64,000 nt of DNA from JAAGZL01 sp050291365 (GTDB lineage Bacteria > Pseudomonadota > Gammaproteobacteria > Chromatiales > Chromatiaceae), in contig JBNKJS010000003.1 in NCBI GenBank assembly GCA_050291365.1, positions 62,001 to 126,000 on the forward strand. Reading direction: 5' to 3'. The position numbers and the translations under genes are program-made. The notes under the pieces are model-generated. The model saw nothing but the letters and a program-made list of their open reading frames with translations. It had not been told where the DNA came from and made no database searches. This document shows positions 41,174-50,820 of the stretch, piece after piece (the first letter of the stretch is position 1; each line of letters opens with the position of its first letter).

Positions 41174-42784
41174 ATGGGAAAAAGTTACCTCCACGACGTA
41201 CTTATAATCGGTAGTGGCGCTGCCGGGCTCAGTTTGGCCCTGCGTCTTCCTGATAACCTAAAGATTGCCGTCCTGTCCAAAACAGATCTATCCGAGAGCA
41301 ATACCTACTACGCTCAGGGTGGTATTTCTGCTGTTTTGGATGAAAAGGACTCTATTGAGTCCCATATTGAAGACACTCTGAATGCTGGCGCCGGTCTCTG
41401 CGAAGAAGATGTGGTACGAATGGTGGTGGAGCACGGTCCAGCCAACATCCAGTGGCTTTTGACCCAGGGAATGGAGTTTACCCGGAGACAGAAGAAAGAG
41501 AATGAATATCATCTGACACGTGAGGGCGGTCACTCCCACCGCAGAGTCGTTCATGCCGCAGACTCAACCGGCCAAGTGATGCAGACCACCCTGGAAGACC
41601 ATGTCAGATCAAAAGACAACATCGATCTGTTTGAAAACAGGAACGCCATCGACCTAATCACTGGGCACAAGCTGGGATTCAAGGATAATCGCTGTCTGGG
41701 GGCTTATGTTTATAACCGGGATACCGACCATGTAGACACATTCCGATCCCGTTGTGTGGTTCTGGCAACAGGTGGAGCCAGCAAGGTATATCTTTACACC
41801 TCAAACCCGGATATAGCCACTGGTGATGGAATAGCCATGGGCTGGCGCGCTGGCTGTAGGGTGGCAAATATGGAGTTCATTCAGTTCCACCCCACCTGTC
41901 TATATCACCCTCATGCGAAGTCATTTTTGGTTACTGAGGCCCTGCGTGGAGAAGGCGGAAAGTTGCTACTGCCTGACGGGACCAGATTCATGCCCAATTT
42001 TGACGAAAGGGCCGAGCTTGCACCTCGTGATATTGTGGCCCGCGCCATCGACCATGAGATGAAGCGGCTGGGAACAGACTGCCTGTTCCTGGATATCAGC
42101 CATAAACCAGCTGAACTTATTCACAAAAGGTTCCCTATGATATACGCCAAGTGCCAAGAGTTTGGTATAGATATCACCAAGGAACCTATCCCAGTGGTAC
42201 CGGCCGCTCACTACACCTGTGGTGGCATAATGACGGATAAAAGTGCTCGCACTGATATCCAAAATCTCTATGCTATCGGTGAGGTCGCCTACACCGGCCT
42301 ACACGGGGCCAACCGAATGGCCAGTAACTCCTTACTGGAGTGCCTGGTATTCGGTGAGACTGCCGCAAACGATATCATTGATAGCCTGAAAAACATCTCA
42401 ACTCCTCCTGAAATTCCTGCATGGGACGAGAGTCGGGTTACCGATTCTGATGAAGGTGTGGTTGTATCCCATAACTGGGATGAACTGCGACGCTTTATGT
42501 GGGACTACGTTGGTATAGTGCGCAGCAACAAACGTCTGGAAAGGGCCAGACGCAGGGTGAATATGCTGCGCCAGGAGATAAAAGAGTATTACAGCAGCTT
42601 CAAGGTGCACAATGATCACCTGGAGCTACGCAATCTGGTGGATGTAGCGAACCTGATCATACGCTCAGCCATGCGTAGACGAGAAAGCAGAGGTCTGCAC
42701 TACAACATTGATCATCCAGAACTTGATGATCGTGGTCAGCACTCTCCTACCATCATGATTCCTGACAACTATAGTCCAAAGTGA
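41174..42784 (+). CDS. nadB: L-aspartate oxidase
   Basis: NadB oxidises L-aspartate to iminoaspartate with FAD, the first step of NAD biosynthesis. The 536-residue flavoprotein has the GSGAAGLSLAL dinucleotide fold, YYAQGGISAVLDEKDS, TREGGHSHRRVVHAAD, and GLHGANRMASNSLLECLVFG. It is divergent from rpoE across 253 bases. Its last 16 bases overlap the end of ygfX on the other strand, so there is no room for a terminator between them. Confidence 0.97.
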   Translation: MGKSYLHDVLIIGSGAAGLSLALRLPDNLKIAVLSKTDLSESNTYYAQGGISAVLDEKDSIESHIEDTLNAGAGLCEEDVVRMVVEHGPANIQWLLTQGMEFTRRQKKENEYHLTREGGHSHRRVVHAADSTGQVMQTTLEDHVRSKDNIDLFENRNAIDLITGHKLGFKDNRCLGAYVYNRDTDHVDTFRSRCVVLATGGASKVYLYTSNPDIATGDGIAMGWRAGCRVANMEFIQFHPTCLYHPHAKSFLVTEALRGEGGKLLLPDGTRFMPNFDERAELAPRDIVARAIDHEMKRLGTDCLFLDISHKPAELIHKRFPMIYAKCQEFGIDITKEPIPVVPAAHYTCGGIMTDKSARTDIQNLYAIGEVAYTGLHGANRMASNSLLECLVFGETAANDIIDSLKNISTPPEIPAWDESRVTDSDEGVVVSHNWDELRRFMWDYVGIVRSNKRLERARRRVNMLRQEIKEYYSSFKVHNDHLELRNLVDVANLIIRSAMRRRESRGLHYNIDHPELDDRGQHSPTIMIPDNYSPK

Positions 42785-43215
42785 TTGTGCATTTTTAGCA
42801 GCACCCTCAATCTTCTAAGCTGATCGCCATCAATGGCATCACCAGCTATGGCGATCATACGTCTGCGGGAATTAGGCGTTATGAAATGCAGGACTACAAT
42901 ATATGGGCTGGTGAAACTGGTGGGAGAAAGGACCGTTTTCAGATTAGCGCCACTATTTTGTCTTAGCAGCCAGCCCCCGTGGTTACTCCAGTCTATCCCG
43001 ATAACTGAGTTGCATCCAAGATGCAGCAGATCATGTCTCCAGTGATAGACTAGGCTAAAAAGAATTAGCGCTACCAGACCAAAAGAGATTGCTATCCCTG
43101 GTTCAAGTAACAAAACCAGAGCCAGTGCAGAAAGATGCGATACCAGCAGATAGGCGGCAAGCCATGTAGAAAAACCCAGAGTAATCTTGAGGGGGCTTGG
43201 TGAGATGTTTTGCAT
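42769..43215 (-). CDS. ygfX: YgfX/CptA-like membrane protein
   Basis: A 148-residue protein with two N-terminal membrane helices (STWLAAYLLVSHLSALALVLLLEPGIAI, SFGLVALILFSLVYHW split by a short loop) and a beta-rich cytoplasmic domain (GGWLLRQNSGANLKTVL). It matches YgfX, the small membrane protein encoded next to sdhE and described as a toxin acting on cytoskeletal proteins in E. coli, although that role is disputed. sdhE ends four bases upstream. Its 3' end overlaps nadB tail-to-tail by 16 bases. Confidence 0.8.
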   Translation of the reverse strand: MQNISPSPLKITLGFSTWLAAYLLVSHLSALALVLLLEPGIAISFGLVALILFSLVYHWRHDLLHLGCNSVIGIDWSNHGGWLLRQNSGANLKTVLSPTSFTSPYIVVLHFITPNSRRRMIAIAGDAIDGDQLRRLRVLLKMHNHFGL

Positions 43216-43219
43216 GGGG

Positions 43220-43492
43220 TTAACTCCCCATACAGTCTCGTATCCTGTTCAGCAGTTTTGCCAGTTCTTTGTCATTTGGGCTTAGCTTCCCTGTAAGCAT
43301 TTCGTACATCTCCTGATCTTGCATATCCAATAGAGTTATGAATTGTCGCTTCTCATCATCCGTGAGTTGGTTATATACCTTATCCATGTATGAATTGAGC
43401 AGCAAATCCAACTCCAGCAGGCCGCGTCTACAGGCCCATTTGAGCTGGTTTGTTGATGGTAGTTTATTCTGCCACTGTCCTGAAGTTGTCAT
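43220..43492 (-). CDS. sdhE: SdhE, FAD assembly factor for succinate dehydrogenase
   Basis: SdhE helps insert FAD covalently into SdhA. The 90-residue protein has the family RGxxE motif in CRRGLLELDLLL and the helical bundle ending LLNRIRDCMGS. It starts with ATG overlapping the sdhB stop by one base (TAATG), coupling it to its client operon, a more direct arrangement than in E. coli where sdhE is unlinked. Confidence 0.94.
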   Translation of the reverse strand: MTTSGQWQNKLPSTNQLKWACRRGLLELDLLLNSYMDKVYNQLTDDEKRQFITLLDMQDQEMYEMLTGKLSPNDKELAKLLNRIRDCMGS

Positions 43493-44184
43493 TATATGGA
43501 CTGTTTCAGCATAAGCGCCTTGATTTTGCCGATAGCCTGGGTCGGATTAAGCTGTTTAGGGCATACCTCTACACAGTTCATGATGGAGTGACAGCGGAAC
43601 AGTTTGTATGGCCCTTCCAGGGCATCCAACCGTTCTGTCCTACCCTGATCTCTGGTATCAGCCAGGAAACGCCAAGCCTGTAGCAGTGCATGTGGACCAA
43701 GGAATTTATCTGGATTCCACCAGAAGGATGGACAAGAGGTGGAGCAGCAGCCACACATGATACATTCATAAAGTCCATCCAGCTTGTCCCGGTCTTCTGG
43801 AGACTGACGCATCTCTACTTCGGGTACCGGGTCCTTACGGATGAGATAGGGACGAATTGATCGGTACTGTTCGTAGAACTGATCCATATCCACCACTAAA
43901 TCACGAATAACAGGGCGGCCTGGCAGTGGACGGACCTTCACCGGTTCCTTCAGCTCCATCACTGGGGTGGTGCAGGCTAACAGATTTTTACCATTCACGT
44001 TGAGGCCATCTGAGCCACAAACCCCTTCACCACAGGAGTGACGAAAGTTGAGAGACTCATCCATCTCTCTAATGGCAAGCAACGCATCACGCAACATCAT
44101 ATCTGAGGTGACGTCTACATCGTAATCCTGCATGTAGGGCGTTTTGTCTTTATCTGGATTGTAGCGATAGATTAAAAACTTCAT
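43492..44184 (-). CDS. sdhB: Succinate dehydrogenase iron-sulfur subunit
   Basis: SdhB passes electrons from the flavin to quinone. The 230-residue protein binds a [2Fe-2S] cluster at CGEGVCGSDGLNVNG plus a downstream Cys, a [4Fe-4S] at CIMCGCCSTSCPSFWW and a [3Fe-4S] at CHSIMNCVEVCPKQLNP. All ligands are present. It follows sdhA by nine bases and overlaps sdhE. Confidence 0.98.
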   Translation of the reverse strand: MKFLIYRYNPDKDKTPYMQDYDVDVTSDMMLRDALLAIREMDESLNFRHSCGEGVCGSDGLNVNGKNLLACTTPVMELKEPVKVRPLPGRPVIRDLVVDMDQFYEQYRSIRPYLIRKDPVPEVEMRQSPEDRDKLDGLYECIMCGCCSTSCPSFWWNPDKFLGPHALLQAWRFLADTRDQGRTERLDALEGPYKLFRCHSIMNCVEVCPKQLNPTQAIGKIKALMLKQSI

Positions 44185-44193
44185 TATGCTTTC

Positions 44194-45960
44194 TCAATAT
44201 ACGCGTTCTTTCGGTGGAAAGGTCTCAACATTAATAGGTTTGGTGCGAACAGGTTTGGTACTGTGTTTATCACCTTCCAGATAATAGAGGCTATGTCGCA
44301 TCCAGTTCTCATCATCACGCTTCGGATAATCCATACGTGAATGTGCGCCGCGGCTCTCTTTTCTGGCCTCAGCCGACATTATGATGGACATGGAGATATC
44401 AATCATATTCTCCAGCTCCATGGCCTCGATGCGGGCATGGTTGAACACCTTGCTGTCATCCTTTAGCTGAACCCCCGGCAAACGATCACGCAGGGCCCGC
44501 AACTGATCGATACCTTCCAGCATAACTTCCTCATTGCGGAATACACCACAGTGGGTCTCCATGATCTGTTTCAGATCGTCCCGCAGTGATTGCACAGACT
44601 CACCATCACCCTTCTTATCCCAGCGTGACAGTCTTGCCATTGCCCGGTCCAGACTATCTGAACATAGCGGTTTGTGATAGCGATTGGCCTTTAGATACTC
44701 ACCCACTTTGTTGGCTGCGGCACGGCCGAACACCAAGATGTCCAGAAGTGAATTTCCGCCCAGACGGTTAGCACCATGCACCGATACGCAAGCCACCTCA
44801 CCCACAGCGTAGAGTCCATCGATAACCTGCTCGGGACCGTCACCGCTATTTATTATTACCTCGCCAAAGCGGTTGGTGGGTATTCCTCCCATTACGTAGT
44901 GGGCAGTTGGGAATATTGGAATTGGAGTTTCAGCCGGGTCCATGTTCAGGAAGGTCCTGCATATATCACTGATACCCGGCAGGCGCTTACCTACAATTTC
45001 GGCACCCAGATGATCCAGTCGCAGCATGACATGATCACCATTTGGACCACAGCCTCGACCCTCCCTTACCTCAGTTGCTATCGCACGGCTAACTACATCG
45101 CGACTGGCGAGGTCTTTGGCATTTGGAGCATAGCGTTCCATAAAACGCTCACCATCCTTATTTACCAGATAGCCACCCTCTCCGCGGGCGCCCTCTGTGA
45201 TCAGAATACCCTTGCCGGCGATGCCGGTGGGGTGAAACTGAAAAAACTCCATATCCTGTAGTGGTACGCCTGCCCTCAAGGCCATGGCCATGCCGTCCCC
45301 GGTGTTAATATGGGCGTTGGTAGTTGTGCGGAATATCTGTCCACAACCGCCGGTGGCAATGAGGGTGGTTTTAGCCTCAATCAACAGAGGCTCGCCCGTG
45401 GCGATCTCCAGGACTAGAGCGCCCAAGACATGTCCATCTTTATCTGAGATCAAATCTACAGCAAAGTACTCATCAAAGAAATTGGTCTTGGCGCGAATAT
45501 TCTCCTGATACAAACTGTGCAGAATGGCATGGCCGGTACGGTCGGCCGCAGCACAGGTGCGAGTGGCCTGGCCACCCTCTCCAAACTCTTTGCTCTGTCC
45601 ACCGAAAGGGCGTTGATATATCTTGCCATCATCCAGACGGGAGAAAGGCACACCATAGTGCTCCAGCTCATATACTAGATGGGATGCGGCGCGACACATG
45701 TATTCGATTGCATCTTGGTCGCCCAAGTAGTCGCTACCCTTAACTGTGTCGTACATATGCCAATGCCAGTTATCGGCAGAGACATTTGCCAGTGCGGCAT
45801 TTACCCCGCCTTGAGCGGCTATGGTATGGGATCTAGTGGGGAAAACCTTTGATACCACGGCAACCCTGGCCTCGGCATCTGCTAGCTGTAGCGAGGCGCG
45901 CAATCCAGCCCCTCCGGAGCCTATTATTAACGTATCGAACTTGCGAGTTGCAAGCTTCAT
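44194..45960 (-). CDS. sdhA: Succinate dehydrogenase flavoprotein subunit
   Basis: SdhA oxidises succinate to fumarate with covalently bound FAD. The 588-residue protein has GSGGAGLRASLQL, the flavin-linking histidine in RSHTIAAQGGVNAAL, the substrate-site HPTGIAGKGILITEGARGEGG, and GANRLGGNSLLDILVFGRAA. It is part of the sdhCDAB operon on the minus strand, 23 bases after sdhD. Confidence 0.98.
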   Translation of the reverse strand: MKLATRKFDTLIIGSGGAGLRASLQLADAEARVAVVSKVFPTRSHTIAAQGGVNAALANVSADNWHWHMYDTVKGSDYLGDQDAIEYMCRAASHLVYELEHYGVPFSRLDDGKIYQRPFGGQSKEFGEGGQATRTCAAADRTGHAILHSLYQENIRAKTNFFDEYFAVDLISDKDGHVLGALVLEIATGEPLLIEAKTTLIATGGCGQIFRTTTNAHINTGDGMAMALRAGVPLQDMEFFQFHPTGIAGKGILITEGARGEGGYLVNKDGERFMERYAPNAKDLASRDVVSRAIATEVREGRGCGPNGDHVMLRLDHLGAEIVGKRLPGISDICRTFLNMDPAETPIPIFPTAHYVMGGIPTNRFGEVIINSGDGPEQVIDGLYAVGEVACVSVHGANRLGGNSLLDILVFGRAAANKVGEYLKANRYHKPLCSDSLDRAMARLSRWDKKGDGESVQSLRDDLKQIMETHCGVFRNEEVMLEGIDQLRALRDRLPGVQLKDDSKVFNHARIEAMELENMIDISMSIIMSAEARKESRGAHSRMDYPKRDDENWMRHSLYYLEGDKHSTKPVRTKPINVETFPPKERVY

Positions 45961-45983
45961 AAAAAACCTCTCAATTAATAAAT

Positions 45984-46328
45984 CTATGTTGAGGTGACAG
46001 TAAGAAACAGGTATTTAACGATCCAGAGACCGCTACCAATAAGTCCTAATGCCAGAACTGTTAAAGCTATCACCCGTATCATCAGCGGGTGGATGTAATC
46101 GATAATTATGTCTCTGGTTCCAACCCAGGCGTGAAACAGCAGGAAGAAGACACAGAAGAGCAGTGAGACATTGAATGCAGGAGTGGCAACGATCACCTTC
46201 CACTCGGTGTATGATTCCGGAGGCGAAAACAGGAAGAACCAACAGAGGAAAAGGGTGTACAGTCCAAGATATACTGCGCTTATACGTTGGAAGACCCATG
46301 CTCGAAAACCACTGGCTCGTCGACTCAT
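45984..46328 (-). CDS. sdhD: Succinate dehydrogenase membrane anchor subunit
   Basis: The 114-residue hydrophobic protein has three membrane helices and the haem/quinone-side segment FHAWVGTRDIIIDYIHP, typical of SdhD. The N-terminal RASGFRAWVFQRISAVYLGLY is characteristic. Together with SdhC it anchors SdhAB and forms the quinone site. It overlaps sdhC by four bases. Confidence 0.93.
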   Translation of the reverse strand: MSRRASGFRAWVFQRISAVYLGLYTLFLCWFFLFSPPESYTEWKVIVATPAFNVSLLFCVFFLLFHAWVGTRDIIIDYIHPLMIRVIALTVLALGLIGSGLWIVKYLFLTVTST

Positions 46329-46714
46329 TGCACGACTCCTAGTATGACAACCCCAGATACCAAGGCCACTGTTGCTGCCACTGCAGTGGCCAGCAGGGCG
46401 GTTAATCTACCATTGACCTTGTCGACCCCCATATCAAAATCCAGAAACAGGAAGCGTATGCCGGACAAAAGGTGGTGTAATACACCCCAGCCTAGCAATA
46501 GCATGATGATCTTCACCAGATAACTTGATAAATGCTCCTGCACATGTAAATACCCCTGTTCACTTTCCAGTGACAGAGCAAATAGATAGGAGATGTAGGG
46601 TATAGCAAGTACCAGAAGTGCGCCGCTTGCCCGGTGTAGGATAGACATGATAGCCATGATAGGCATCTTAATCTGGAAGAGATTCAGAAAGGCCGGTCTT
46701 GATTGTTTATTCAT
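46325..46714 (-). CDS. sdhC: Succinate dehydrogenase cytochrome b556 subunit
   Basis: From ATG 46714 the protein has 129 residues, beginning MNKQSRPAFLNLFQIKMPIM, with SILHRASGALL (quinone site Ser/Arg) and the haem-ligand region GVLHHLLSGIRFL, and three membrane helices. An upstream in-frame start at 46747 would add 11 residues; the family N-terminus supports 46714. It is the first gene of sdhCDAB-sdhE-ygfX. Confidence 0.94.
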   Translation of the reverse strand: MNKQSRPAFLNLFQIKMPIMAIMSILHRASGALLVLAIPYISYLFALSLESEQGYLHVQEHLSSYLVKIIMLLLGWGVLHHLLSGIRFLFLDFDMGVDKVNGRLTALLATAVAATVALVSGVVILGVVQ

Positions 46715-46872
46715 AAGTAGTTCTTGATGAGATTTATTGCTTAACAAATACTATGGGATATAACTTAGTAATCTGCAAGCTAAGTGCCGAGATTAATAAG
46801 TAATAAAGTGGGTATTACTCCATCTGTAGGTAAAATCTGTACAAATCAAAACCCGCAGCACATTAAACCGTT

Positions 46873-46902
46873 TTTATAGGTGTATAAAATTGGTATTTTC
46901 AA
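46873..46902 (-). promoter_or_regulatory. Possible promoter of the sdh operon
   Basis: On the minus strand TTGAAA (complement of 46897-46902), an 18-nt spacer and TATAAA (complement of 46873-46878) fit a sigma-70 promoter in the 221-base region before sdhC. The spacer is one base longer than ideal. Confidence 0.35.
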
Positions 46903-46935
46903 TCCAATGCCAGAGTAGAGTCAATACTAGTTGCA

Positions 46936-47457
46936 TCAACTATCTCCTGTTAATTCTAATGTTTTTAAATAGATAAAGATCTTCTTAGCAGCCGAGGGGG
47001 CTTTCTCAGATGCCCTCTCTTTTTGGGCGGCCCTTATCAATTGCCGTAAGTAGTGTCTATCTAGCTCTGGACATGTTGCTGCAAGCTCATTTAAGGCATT
47101 GTCGCCATCAGTTACTAGTCTTTCTCTCCACTCCTCAAGCAGCTTGATCCTACGCTTCTCTTCAGGATGGTTTGTATTCATGCGCTCCAGAGAGTGGCGA
47201 ATGGCATCTACGTCTTCATCCGCAAGTAGCTTACCGATTCGGCGTATATGTCTATTTTGGGCCGTTCTGTTCTTTATTCTGGTGTACTCTTCTAGTGCGT
47301 CTAATATGCTTGGGCTGAATGAGAAGGCAGATATCTGTCCAGGTTTTAAGGCAACTAGCTGTTCCCCCAGCTTCTGTAGTTCGGCAAACTCGCGCTTGAT
47401 CTGACTTTTACTCTTTTCTAGCTCTTCCGCTTCAAATTGTTCATTCTTGTCATGCAC
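46936..47457 (-). CDS. darP: DarP (YjgA), 50S subunit assembly factor
   Basis: DarP associates with late 50S ribosomal precursors. The protein matches the family (DUF615): SKSQIKREFAELQKLGEQLV, the RHIRRIGKLLADEDVDAIR helix and the C-terminal LDRHYLRQLIRAAQKE. The longest frame starts at ATG 47508 inside recJ and gives 190 residues; a GTG at 47457, 17 bases after the recJ stop, gives 173 residues and fits the family N-terminus better. Neither has a strong Shine-Dalgarno. Confidence 0.88.
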   Translation of the reverse strand: MHDKNEQFEAEELEKSKSQIKREFAELQKLGEQLVALKPGQISAFSFSPSILDALEEYTRIKNRTAQNRHIRRIGKLLADEDVDAIRHSLERMNTNHPEEKRRIKLLEEWRERLVTDGDNALNELAATCPELDRHYLRQLIRAAQKERASEKAPSAAKKIFIYLKTLELTGDS

Positions 47458-47473
47458 TGTTTCTAATCTCTTA

Positions 47474-49216
47474 TTAGTCGAGCGGTAATAGCCAATCAAT
47501 ATGTTCAACCATCATCTGAATAGTTCTGTTACCGCGGTATTCATTTACACCCAGACGATAAGCTACGGTCAGGAGTTGTTCTCCATTTTGAGGTGCATTA
47601 CTGCCCTGATTGAATGCGATAGCATCTATAGCCTCACCTGTTTTAGTGGACAGAACCATTTTCAGATGTTTCTCCCCTACGATACGCCAACTAATCAGAT
47701 TGAACTGGCCATCGAATATGGGTTCTGGAAAATTCTGGCCCCAGGGCCCGGCATCGCGCAACAGATTTGCAGTCTCTATGCTTATCTGAGTAGGAGATAG
47801 TTCTCCATCGCTGTAGATGATTCCGCGGATCTCATCGGAATCCAGATGCCGCCTTACCTCCGTATCGAATGCGTGACTGAAATTATCTAGATCCTGTCTC
47901 AGCAAGGTTAGACCAGCTGCCATGGCATGGCCACCGAACTTATTTATCAGGTCAGGATGTTTAGCAGCTATGCTATCGAGTATATCTCGTATATGTACTC
48001 CTGGAACCGATCTAGCCGAACCCTTTATCCACTCCTCATCAGCTTCTGCAAAGGCAATTACTGGGCGATGATAGCGGTCCTTTATCCTTGAGGCCAGAAT
48101 ACCTATAACACCCTGGTGCCACTGTTCATTGAATATGCAAAGCCCGAATGGAAGCTCAGACTCAGAGTTAATATCAACGGAATCCAGATGTTCCAGGGCC
48201 TGTTGGCGCATCTCATCCTCAATCTCCCTACGTTGATGATTAAAACTGTTGAGTTTAAATGCGCCCTGCTCCGCAACCTTTACGGAATCGGTGATTAGGG
48301 TCTCAATACCCAGTGAAATGTCATCAAGTCTGCCTGCCGCATTCAGCCTGGGGCCGATGGCAAACCCAAGATCTGATGCTACGGCTTGCTCGATGTTGCG
48401 CCCTGATGACATGAACAGCGCAGTGATCCCCGGACGACACAGGCCGGCCCGGATACGACGCAAACCTTGGTGTACCAGGACGCGATTGATCCGGTCCAGA
48501 GGAACCACATCCGCTACTGTCCCCAGGGCCACAAGATCTAGAAAATCCGCCAGATTTGGCTCGTTAATACCCTGCTCAAGGAACCACTGCTGTTCCCTAA
48601 GTTTGGTTCTCAGGGCCAACAATACATAGAATAGCACCCCAACTCCGGCCAGGTTCTTTCCTAAACCCTCTTTATGCATATTTGGATTCACTATCACGCT
48701 GGCTTCCGGCAGCTCATTTCCCGGGAGATGGTGATCAGTCACCAATACTGGTACCCCAGCCTGGTTTGCCGCCTCTACCCCAGAGATACTGGATATGCCA
48801 TTGTCCACCGTCACTATTAGTTCGGGGGAGTGTTTCAATGCAACATCAACGATCTCTGGTGTCAGTCCATAACCGAAGTCGAATCGGTTTGGCACCAGAT
48901 AGGTTACATCCTCGGCTCCCATTGCCTTTAGCGCCAGAACCGCGAGGGCGCAGGAGGTGGCACCATCTGCATCAAAGTCGCCGATGATCATGATGCGACT
49001 GGATCCATGGATATGTTCCTGCAGCAACTCGGCAGCTTTTTCAGTTCCAGAGATCTCTGAAGGTGCGGGAAGATTGACCAGTTCACGCTCTAACTCAATC
49101 TCTTCGTTAATGCCTCTGGCGGCGTAGATCCTTCTGAGTAGCTCAGGCATATCTTCAGATAGTGCTGATTGTTCTGGTATTGAGCGCCTTATGATTTCGG
49201 TTTTTGACTGCAACAC
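47474..49216 (-). CDS. recJ: Single-stranded-DNA-specific exonuclease RecJ
   Basis: RecJ degrades single strands 5' to 3' in recombination and mismatch repair. The 580-residue protein has the DHH-family motifs GDFDADGATSCALAVLAL, VTVDNGISS, VTDHHLPG and, in the DHHA1 part, SARSVPGVHIRDIL and FGGHAMAAGLTL. The GTG start at 49216, following an AAGAG, fits the family N-terminus (IIRRS...LLRRIYAARG). darP lies downstream. Confidence 0.96.
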   Translation of the reverse strand: MLQSKTEIIRRSIPEQSALSEDMPELLRRIYAARGINEEIELERELVNLPAPSEISGTEKAAELLQEHIHGSSRIMIIGDFDADGATSCALAVLALKAMGAEDVTYLVPNRFDFGYGLTPEIVDVALKHSPELIVTVDNGISSISGVEAANQAGVPVLVTDHHLPGNELPEASVIVNPNMHKEGLGKNLAGVGVLFYVLLALRTKLREQQWFLEQGINEPNLADFLDLVALGTVADVVPLDRINRVLVHQGLRRIRAGLCRPGITALFMSSGRNIEQAVASDLGFAIGPRLNAAGRLDDISLGIETLITDSVKVAEQGAFKLNSFNHQRREIEDEMRQQALEHLDSVDINSESELPFGLCIFNEQWHQGVIGILASRIKDRYHRPVIAFAEADEEWIKGSARSVPGVHIRDILDSIAAKHPDLINKFGGHAMAAGLTLLRQDLDNFSHAFDTEVRRHLDSDEIRGIIYSDGELSPTQISIETANLLRDAGPWGQNFPEPIFDGQFNLISWRIVGEKHLKMVLSTKTGEAIDAIAFNQGSNAPQNGEQLLTVAYRLGVNEYRGNRTIQMMVEHIDWLLPLD

Positions 49217-49297
49217 GCTCTTTGCCTAGCTGAGTTGATTGACATAGTATGGGTCCATGAAAAGACCCATGATAAACAAACTACAACAGCATAACAG

Positions 49298-49954
49298 ATG
49301 GTGACAATACAGACATCAAATGATCTGAAAGCTGACAGAATCCACATATGGCGCATAGATCTGGATGGTGCTATTGACGGTTTGTCAGATCTTCTGTCTG
49401 CTGATGAGCTCAAGAGAGCAGAAGCTAAAAAGCAAGAGTTAGAAAGATATCGTTTTATCCGAGGACGTGGGGCCATGCGTACAATCCTGGGGGATTACCT
49501 AGGTGTCTCAGGCGGCAAACTAGAATTTGTCCTGGGAGAGAATGGGAAGCCATCTGTCGGTCACCCTGAATCAAATATCGAATTCAATCTTAGCCATTGT
49601 GAAGATATGGCACTGTTTGCAGTGGCCGAGGCAATTCAAGTTGGTATAGATCTGGAGCGTATCCGCCAGAGACCATTACAATTGAAGATTGCCAAACGCA
49701 TATTTCCTGAACCGATCTACCTGGAACTTTCAAAACTTCCTTCAGATCTGCTCGATAGCGCATTTTTCCACCACTGGACAGAACTGGAGGCCCGCGTAAA
49801 GTGTTTTGGAGATGGAATCTTTTCTCCCGAAAAAAAACACTATGAGATATCAACCAGGCATTTTTCTCCTCAAGAGGGTTGGATTGCGTGCATCGCAGCC
49901 TCTGGAACAGACTCCTCATCTTTTGAACTGAAACATTTTCGTTATGGGAATTAG
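49298..49954 (+). CDS. 4'-phosphopantetheinyl transferase, Sfp type
   Basis: The enzyme moves phosphopantetheine from CoA to a carrier-protein serine. The 218-residue pseudo-dimeric protein has FIRGRGAMRTILGDYLG, FNLSHCEDMALFAVA, GIDLERIR (magnesium-binding Asp and Glu) and WTELEARVKCFGDG, the Sfp-type (W/F)xxKEAxxK motif in variant form with Leu-Glu instead of Lys-Glu. The long Sfp length suggests it can act on AcpP or on polyketide/peptide carriers; no such synthase is in the window. It is divergent from recJ. Confidence 0.92.
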   Translation: MVTIQTSNDLKADRIHIWRIDLDGAIDGLSDLLSADELKRAEAKKQELERYRFIRGRGAMRTILGDYLGVSGGKLEFVLGENGKPSVGHPESNIEFNLSHCEDMALFAVAEAIQVGIDLERIRQRPLQLKIAKRIFPEPIYLELSKLPSDLLDSAFFHHWTELEARVKCFGDGIFSPEKKHYEISTRHFSPQEGWIACIAASGTDSSSFELKHFRYGN

Positions 49955-50016
49955 GCCGCCTTAGCTGCTATCATGAGTAATTTACTGGGGCCAGCGCTTA
50001 GAATCTCTATAATCTA

Positions 50017-50820
50017 ATGGAAACACTTCATATACTGCTTTTAGCCCTGGTTCAGGGAATAACCGAGTTTCTGCCCATATCCAGTTCTGCTCATCTTATC
50101 CTGGCCCCCAAGATGTTTGGTTTCAGCGATCAGGGACTGGCCTTTGATGTAGCTATACATGTTGGTTCATTGGTTGCTGTAATTGGATACTTCAGAAAGG
50201 AGCTAGACCTGATAATAAGAGATTTTTTTGCTTCCCTAGGCAAGCCTGAAAACTCCACTGAGCACTCTAAGCTGGGCTGGATGATCATAATCTCAACAAT
50301 CCCCATCATATTTACTGGACTTGCCTTTAAGGCCTTTATTGAACAACACATGCGTACAGCCCTGATGATAGCTATACCAACTATCATATTTGGCCTGCTG
50401 CTCTACTGGTATGATCTAAAGGGCAGAAAAGAGAGGGAGGTGAAATCCATAATGTGGAAAGACGCCTTGATTATCGGGCTGTTTCAGTCCATCGCCATCT
50501 TCCCTGGTACATCCCGCTCTGGCATCACCATGACTGCCGGACTTGTGTTGGGCCTCACCAGGGAGGCCTCCTCCAGATTCTCATTTCTCATTGCCATACC
50601 AACAATAATGATGTCTGGAATATATATGACTTATGGCCTGGTGATCAGTAACGAAGTGATTATCTGGAGTGATTTGATATACGGAGCGATTCTCTCCTTT
50701 GTTGCAGCCTATCTCTGTATCCACCTGTTTCTTAGTTTTATTGAGAAATGCGGTATGCTTCCCTTCGTTATCTATCGACTGATTCTCGGTGTTGCTCTGT
50801 TCTATGTTGCGGCAAGCTAA
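50017..50820 (+). CDS. uppP: Undecaprenyl-diphosphatase (UppP/BacA)
   Basis: UppP dephosphorylates undecaprenyl pyrophosphate to recycle the lipid carrier of cell-wall synthesis. The 267-residue polytopic protein has both signature blocks: GITEFLPISSSAHLIL (with Glu and Ser of the active site) and FPGTSRSGITMTAGLVLGL. It is full length. Its stop codon overlaps the cysZ-like ATG by one base (TAATG). Confidence 0.97.
   Translation: METLHILLLALVQGITEFLPISSSAHLILAPKMFGFSDQGLAFDVAIHVGSLVAVIGYFRKELDLIIRDFFASLGKPENSTEHSKLGWMIIISTIPIIFTGLAFKAFIEQHMRTALMIAIPTIIFGLLLYWYDLKGRKEREVKSIMWKDALIIGLFQSIAIFPGTSRSGITMTAGLVLGLTREASSRFSFLIAIPTIMMSGIYMTYGLVISNEVIIWSDLIYGAILSFVAAYLCIHLFLSFIEKCGMLPFVIYRLILGVALFYVAAS

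Noticed and set aside
44776..45261. 161-residue plus-strand frame inside sdhA
   Set aside because: It is antisense to conserved sdhA coding sequence and shows no family features.
50008..50013. TATAAT just before the uppP ATG
   Set aside because: Its predicted start point would fall inside the coding sequence and no -35 lies at 16-18 bases; probably chance.
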